Shown piece after piece: positions 60,898 to 64,000 of a DNA stretch of 64,000 bases. A program made the translations under genes and the position numbers. How positions within the stretch are numbered: the stretch's first letter is position 1; every line of letters starts with the position of its first letter. Origin of the DNA: Enterobacteriaceae bacterium 89 (GTDB lineage Bacteria > Pseudomonadota > Gammaproteobacteria > Enterobacterales > Enterobacteriaceae). Location of the stretch: contig RQJH01000001.1 in assembly GCA_014156375.1 (NCBI GenBank), positions 62,001-126,000 on the forward strand. Direction: 5' to 3'. The notes under the pieces are model-generated. The model made no database searches. It saw only the letters and a program-made list of their open reading frames with translations, and was not told the DNA's origin.

Positions 60898-62213
60898 CAG
60901 CCTAACTCCTTCGCCAGACGCGTAAACACATCGCCGCGCTGTTCAAAATTCTTAAACTGATCGAGGCTCGCACAGGCCGGAGAGAGCAGCACCATATCGC
61001 CCTTTTTCAACTGCGGCGCAATCTGACGCATCGCTGCTTCCATCGTTTCGGTACGAGTCGCTACTTCAGGACGCAGGCTTGCCAGCTCATCGCCGTCACG
61101 ACCAAAGCACCACAGGCGCACGTTGTCACCCGTCAGATATTGCTTCAGCGGAGTGAAATCTGCCGCTTTGCCGTCGCCGCCCAGCAGCAGATGCAGAGTG
61201 CCATCAACGTGCAGGCCATTCAGCGCCGCTTCAGTGCTGCCGACGTTGGTGGCTTTAGAGTCGTTGATCCAGCGCACGCCGTTATGCTCCAGCGCCAGCT
61301 GGAAGCGATGCGCCAGGCCGGTGAAGGTGGTCAGCGCTTTCAGGCTACTGGCGCGCGGTAAACCTGCTGCATCGGCCAGCGCCAGTGCCGCCAGTGCATT
61401 ACTGTAGTTGTGCTGACCGGTGAGTTTCATCTCACGCACGTTGAGGACTTTTTCGCCCTTCACACGCAGCCAGGTTTCCCCCTGCTGGCGGTTCAGGTGA
61501 TAGTCGCCCATGTTGATGCCGAAACTGACGCAGCGCTCATCGGCACCGCGCACGGGCATGGTCAGCGCATCGTCCGCGTTCACCACGCAGGTTTTGGCAT
61601 TTTCATAGACGCGCAGTTTTGCCGCACGATACTGCTGCAAACCAAACGGATAGCGATCCATATGATCTTCAGTCACGTTAAGGATCGTCGCCGCCACGGC
61701 CTGCAGACTGGAGGTGGTTTCCAGCTGGAAGCTGGAGAGCTCAAGCACGTACAGCTCACGGGAAACGTCGAGCAGCATCAGCGCAGGCAGGCCAATGTTG
61801 CCACCCACACCCACGTTAACGCCTGCGGCTTTCGCCATTTCACCAACCAGAGTGGTGACGGTGCTTTTACCGTTGGAGCCGGTGATGGCAATAATCGGTG
61901 CCTGCGCTTCGCGGCAGAACAGCTCGATATCACCAACGATTTCTACGCCCGCATCGGCAGCCGCGCTCAGCGAAGGATGGGCCAGCGCAATACCAGGGCT
62001 GGCAACGATCAAATCCGCCGCCAGCAGCCAGTCATCATTCAGACCGCCGACATAGCGCTCCACTTCTTCCGGCAGCTTATCGAGACCCGGCGGCGTGGCA
62101 CGAGTATCCATCACGCGCGGCGTGACGCCCTGCGCGAGGAAAAAATCGACGCAGGACAGCCCGGTCATTCCCAGACCGATGATGACAACATTTTTACCCT
62201 GGTAATCTGCCAT
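60897..62213 (-). CDS. murD: UDP-N-acetylmuramoylalanine--D-glutamate ligase
   Basis: This ligase adds D-Glu to UDP-MurNAc-L-Ala. The 438-residue product has [20 protein letters not shown], the ATP loop [20 protein letters not shown] (quoted: GSNGKSTVT), [26 protein letters not shown] and [19 protein letters not shown]. Two ATGs are adjacent; 62213 matches the usual N-terminus, 62216 overlaps the mraY stop by one base. Confidence 0.97.
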   Translation of the reverse strand: MADYQGKNVVIIGLGMTGLSCVDFFLAQGVTPRVMDTRATPPGLDKLPEEVERYVGGLNDDWLLAADLIVASPGIALAHPSLSAAADAGVEIVGDIELFCREAQAPIIAITGSNGKSTVTTLVGEMAKAAGVNVGVGGNIGLPALMLLDVSRELYVLELSSFQLETTSSLQAVAATILNVTEDHMDRYPFGLQQYRAAKLRVYENAKTCVVNADDALTMPVRGADERCVSFGINMGDYHLNRQQGETWLRVKGEKVLNVREMKLTGQHNYSNALAALALADAAGLPRASSLKALTTFTGLAHRFQLALEHNGVRWINDSKATNVGSTEAALNGLHVDGTLHLLLGGDGKAADFTPLKQYLTGDNVRLWCFGRDGDELASLRPEVATRTETMEAAMRQIAPQLKKGDMVLLSPACASLDQFKNFEQRGDVFTRLAKELG

Positions 62214-62215
62214 CA

Positions 62216-63298
62216 TTAACGTACCTTCAGGGTTGCCAGGCCAATCAGCACCAGCATCAGCGAGATAATCCAGAAGCGCACGATCACGCGCGGCTCCGGC
62301 CAGCCTTTCAGTTCATAGTGGTGATGGATAGGCGCCATACGGAAGATGCGCTGACCGCGCAGCTTGAAGGAACCGACCTGCAAAATAACGGACAGGGTCT
62401 CAACCACAAACACGCCGCCCATGATCACCAGCAGGAATTCCTGACGCAGCAGCACGGCGATAATACCGAGCGCGCCCCCCAGCGCCAGAGAGCCCACATC
62501 GCCCATGAAGACCTGAGCCGGATAGGTGTTAAACCACAGGAAGCCGAGGCCCGCGCCAACAATCGCCGTACAGACGATCACCAGCTCACCGGCGTGGCGC
62601 AGATAAGGAATGTGCAGGTAGTTGGCGAAGTTCATGTTACCGGTCGCCCATGCCACCAGCGCAAAGCCTGCGGCGACAAACACGGTTGGCATAATCGCCA
62701 GGCCATCAAGGCCATCCGTCAGGTTGACGGCGTTGCCGGTACCGACGATCACGAAGTAAGCCAGCAGAATGTAGAAAATGCCAAGCTGCGGCATGATGTC
62801 TTTAAAGAACGGCACCACCAGCTCAGTGGCTGGTGTGTCTTTCCCGGCCATATACAGCGCGAAGGCCACGCCCAGCGCAATCACCGACATCCAGAAGTAT
62901 TTCCAGCGGGCAATCAGGCCTTTGGTGTCTTTGCGTACCACTTTGCGGTAGTCATCGACAAAGCCGATGATGCCGTAGCCAATCAGCACAGTGAGAACGC
63001 ACCAAACGTACGGGTTCCACGGATAAGCCCACAGCAGCACAGACACGACAATCGCGGTCAGGATCATGATCCCGCCCATCGTTGGCGTACCGCGTTTGCT
63101 GAAGTGTGATTCCGGACCGTCGTTACGTACGACCTGACCAAAAGAGAGTTTTTGCAGACGGGCAATCATGCGCGGGCCCATCCACAGGGAGATGAACAGC
63201 GCAGTCAGCAGGCTGACGATGGCGCGAAACGTCAGATAGGAAAAGACGTTAAAGCCGGAGTAATATTTGACCAAATGCTCGGCCAGCCAAACTAACAT
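62216..63298 (-). CDS. mraY: Phospho-N-acetylmuramoyl-pentapeptide transferase MraY
   Basis: This ten-segment membrane enzyme makes lipid I on undecaprenyl phosphate. The 360-residue product has the signature [15 protein letters not shown], the catalytic Asp motif [22 protein letters not shown], and the His-rich loop [12 protein letters not shown]. It overlaps murF by 7 bases. Confidence 0.98.
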   Translation of the reverse strand: MLVWLAEHLVKYYSGFNVFSYLTFRAIVSLLTALFISLWMGPRMIARLQKLSFGQVVRNDGPESHFSKRGTPTMGGIMILTAIVVSVLLWAYPWNPYVWCVLTVLIGYGIIGFVDDYRKVVRKDTKGLIARWKYFWMSVIALGVAFALYMAGKDTPATELVVPFFKDIMPQLGIFYILLAYFVIVGTGNAVNLTDGLDGLAIMPTVFVAAGFALVAWATGNMNFANYLHIPYLRHAGELVIVCTAIVGAGLGFLWFNTYPAQVFMGDVGSLALGGALGIIAVLLRQEFLLVIMGGVFVVETLSVILQVGSFKLRGQRIFRMAPIHHHYELKGWPEPRVIVRFWIISLMLVLIGLATLKVR

Positions 63299-64000
63299 GT
63301 CCCGTTCTCCTGTAAAGCGCCAACCACCTCTTCCATGGCTGCGCTACGTGAACCTTTCACCAAAATAGTGATAATTTGATGCTCTTTGACGAGCGCTTTC
63401 AGACGAGCAATAGCCGCAGGTTTATCTGCGTAATGCTCACCAACACCGCTGGCGTCGCTAATTGTTTTACTCAGTTTGCCCACGCTCAGAACCAGATCGA
63501 TACCTGCTGCTTTCGCCGCTTCGCCGACCTGGCGATGACAGGCCACGCTTTCATCACCGAGTTCTGCCATATCGCCCACCACAAACACGCGGTAGCCCGG
63601 CATTTCAGAAAGCACCTGCGCGGCTGCCGTCATAGAACCGACGTTAGCGTTGTAGGAATCATCCAGCAGCAGCTGATTTTCGCTGAGCTGAATGGGGAAC
63701 AGGCGACCCGGCACGGCTTTCAGCGTTGCCAGGCCAGCTTTGACCGCTTCGAGCGTTGCGCCGACGGCCATGGTCAACGCGGTGGCAGCCAGCGCGTTAG
63801 CGATGTTGTGACGACCCGGCAGCGGCAGGAGAACGTCAACGTTGCCGACCGGCGTCTGCAGCGTGAATTCCGTACCGTGGCTGGTGACATGCACGTTATT
63901 GGCGGTGAAATCGCTGTTCGCGGCGTTTGGTGAGAAGCGCCAGACTTTGCGATCGCCAATCACGCTCTGCCAGTTCAGCCAGTCATTGTTATCGGCGTTC
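63292..64000 (-). CDS. murF: UDP-MurNAc-tripeptide--D-Ala-D-Ala ligase, N-terminal part cut off by the window
   Basis: This ligase adds the D-Ala-D-Ala made by DdlB to complete the murein pentapeptide. Only the C-terminal 235 or so residues of about 452 are present; the frame is open to the last base (reading [20 protein letters not shown]). Visible Mur motifs are [14 protein letters not shown] and [13 protein letters not shown], then [11 protein letters not shown] and [13 protein letters not shown]. The start, the P-loop and the UDP-sugar domain lie beyond the window. Confidence 0.96.
   Translation of the reverse strand, partial: NADNNDWLNWQSVIGDRKVWRFSPNAANSDFTANNVHVTSHGTEFTLQTPVGNVDVLLPLPGRHNIANALAATALTMAVGATLEAVKAGLATLKAVPGRLFPIQLSENQLLLDDSYNANVGSMTAAAQVLSEMPGYRVFVVGDMAELGDESVACHRQVGEAAKAAGIDLVLSVGKLSKTISDASGVGEHYADKPAAIARLKALVKEHQIITILVKGSRSAAMEEVVGALQENGTC

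Overview
The window is a contiguous piece of a gamma-proteobacterial chromosome from the family Enterobacteriaceae. Almost every protein is recognisable as the close counterpart of an Escherichia coli protein, and the gene order matches the E. coli region from gluQ (minute 3) down to the murein/cell-division cluster (minute 2), read in reverse. The accessory content (an HbpS-like protein with a two-component system, an arabinoside-type sugar locus) and fairly GC-rich third codon positions suggest a relative of Enterobacter, Lelliottia, Leclercia or Klebsiella; I cannot fix the genus. All statements about E. coli gene order, protein length and start codons are from memory of the families; no database search was run.

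Layout. 1-5 kb: gluQ (partial), pcnB, folK and the pantothenate genes panB, panC, panD. 5-9.3 kb: a polysaccharide deacetylase (yadE), an orphan mannose-type PTS IIA protein (yadI), the ABC exporter yadGH and carbonic anhydrase can. 9.4-15.2 kb: hpt, the PQQ glucose dehydrogenase gcd behind a CRP-type site, the copper oxidase cueO, yacC and yacL, with the spermidine genes speE-speD missing from the gap where E. coli carries them. 15.3-18 kb: aconitase B. 18.3-23.8 kb: an accessory block holding two exported DUF proteins (DUF3300/YacH and DUF2950), a sensor kinase and FixJ/NarL-type response regulator, an exported HbpS/GlcG-like protein and a small exported protein of unknown function. 24-31.1 kb: the pyruvate dehydrogenase operon pdhR-aceE-aceF-lpd on the minus strand.

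31.6-39.3 kb: aroP, then an inserted sugar-use locus made of a LacI-type repressor, a double-SIS sugar-phosphate isomerase/deglycase-like protein, a PTS EIIBC permease, a GPH-type symporter and a cytoplasmic family 43 glycosidase. A perfect 16-bp palindrome lies just before the SIS gene and is the probable operator. 39.3-48.2 kb: ampE-ampD, nadC, the type IV pilus genes ppdD-hofB-hofC, guaC, coaE-zapD-yacG and mutT. 48.3-64 kb: secA and its arrest-peptide regulator secM, lpxC, and the tightly packed minus-strand division and cell-wall (dcw) cluster ftsZ, ftsA, ftsQ, ddlB, murC, murG, ftsW, murD, mraY, murF (partial), in which neighbouring genes mostly overlap or abut.

The conserved parts are housekeeping: vitamin and coenzyme synthesis (pantothenate to CoA, NAD, folate), central carbon flow from pyruvate into the TCA cycle, and murein synthesis coupled to septation. 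The two stretches most worth attention are the 18.3-23.8 kb envelope/sensing block and the 33.1-39.3 kb sugar locus. Two classes of palindromic intergenic repeats (a REP/BIME-like class at three convergent gene ends, and a CTCACCC/CCCTCTCC class at three other gaps) punctuate the window. No rRNA, tRNA, CRISPR array, insertion sequence or prophage was seen.
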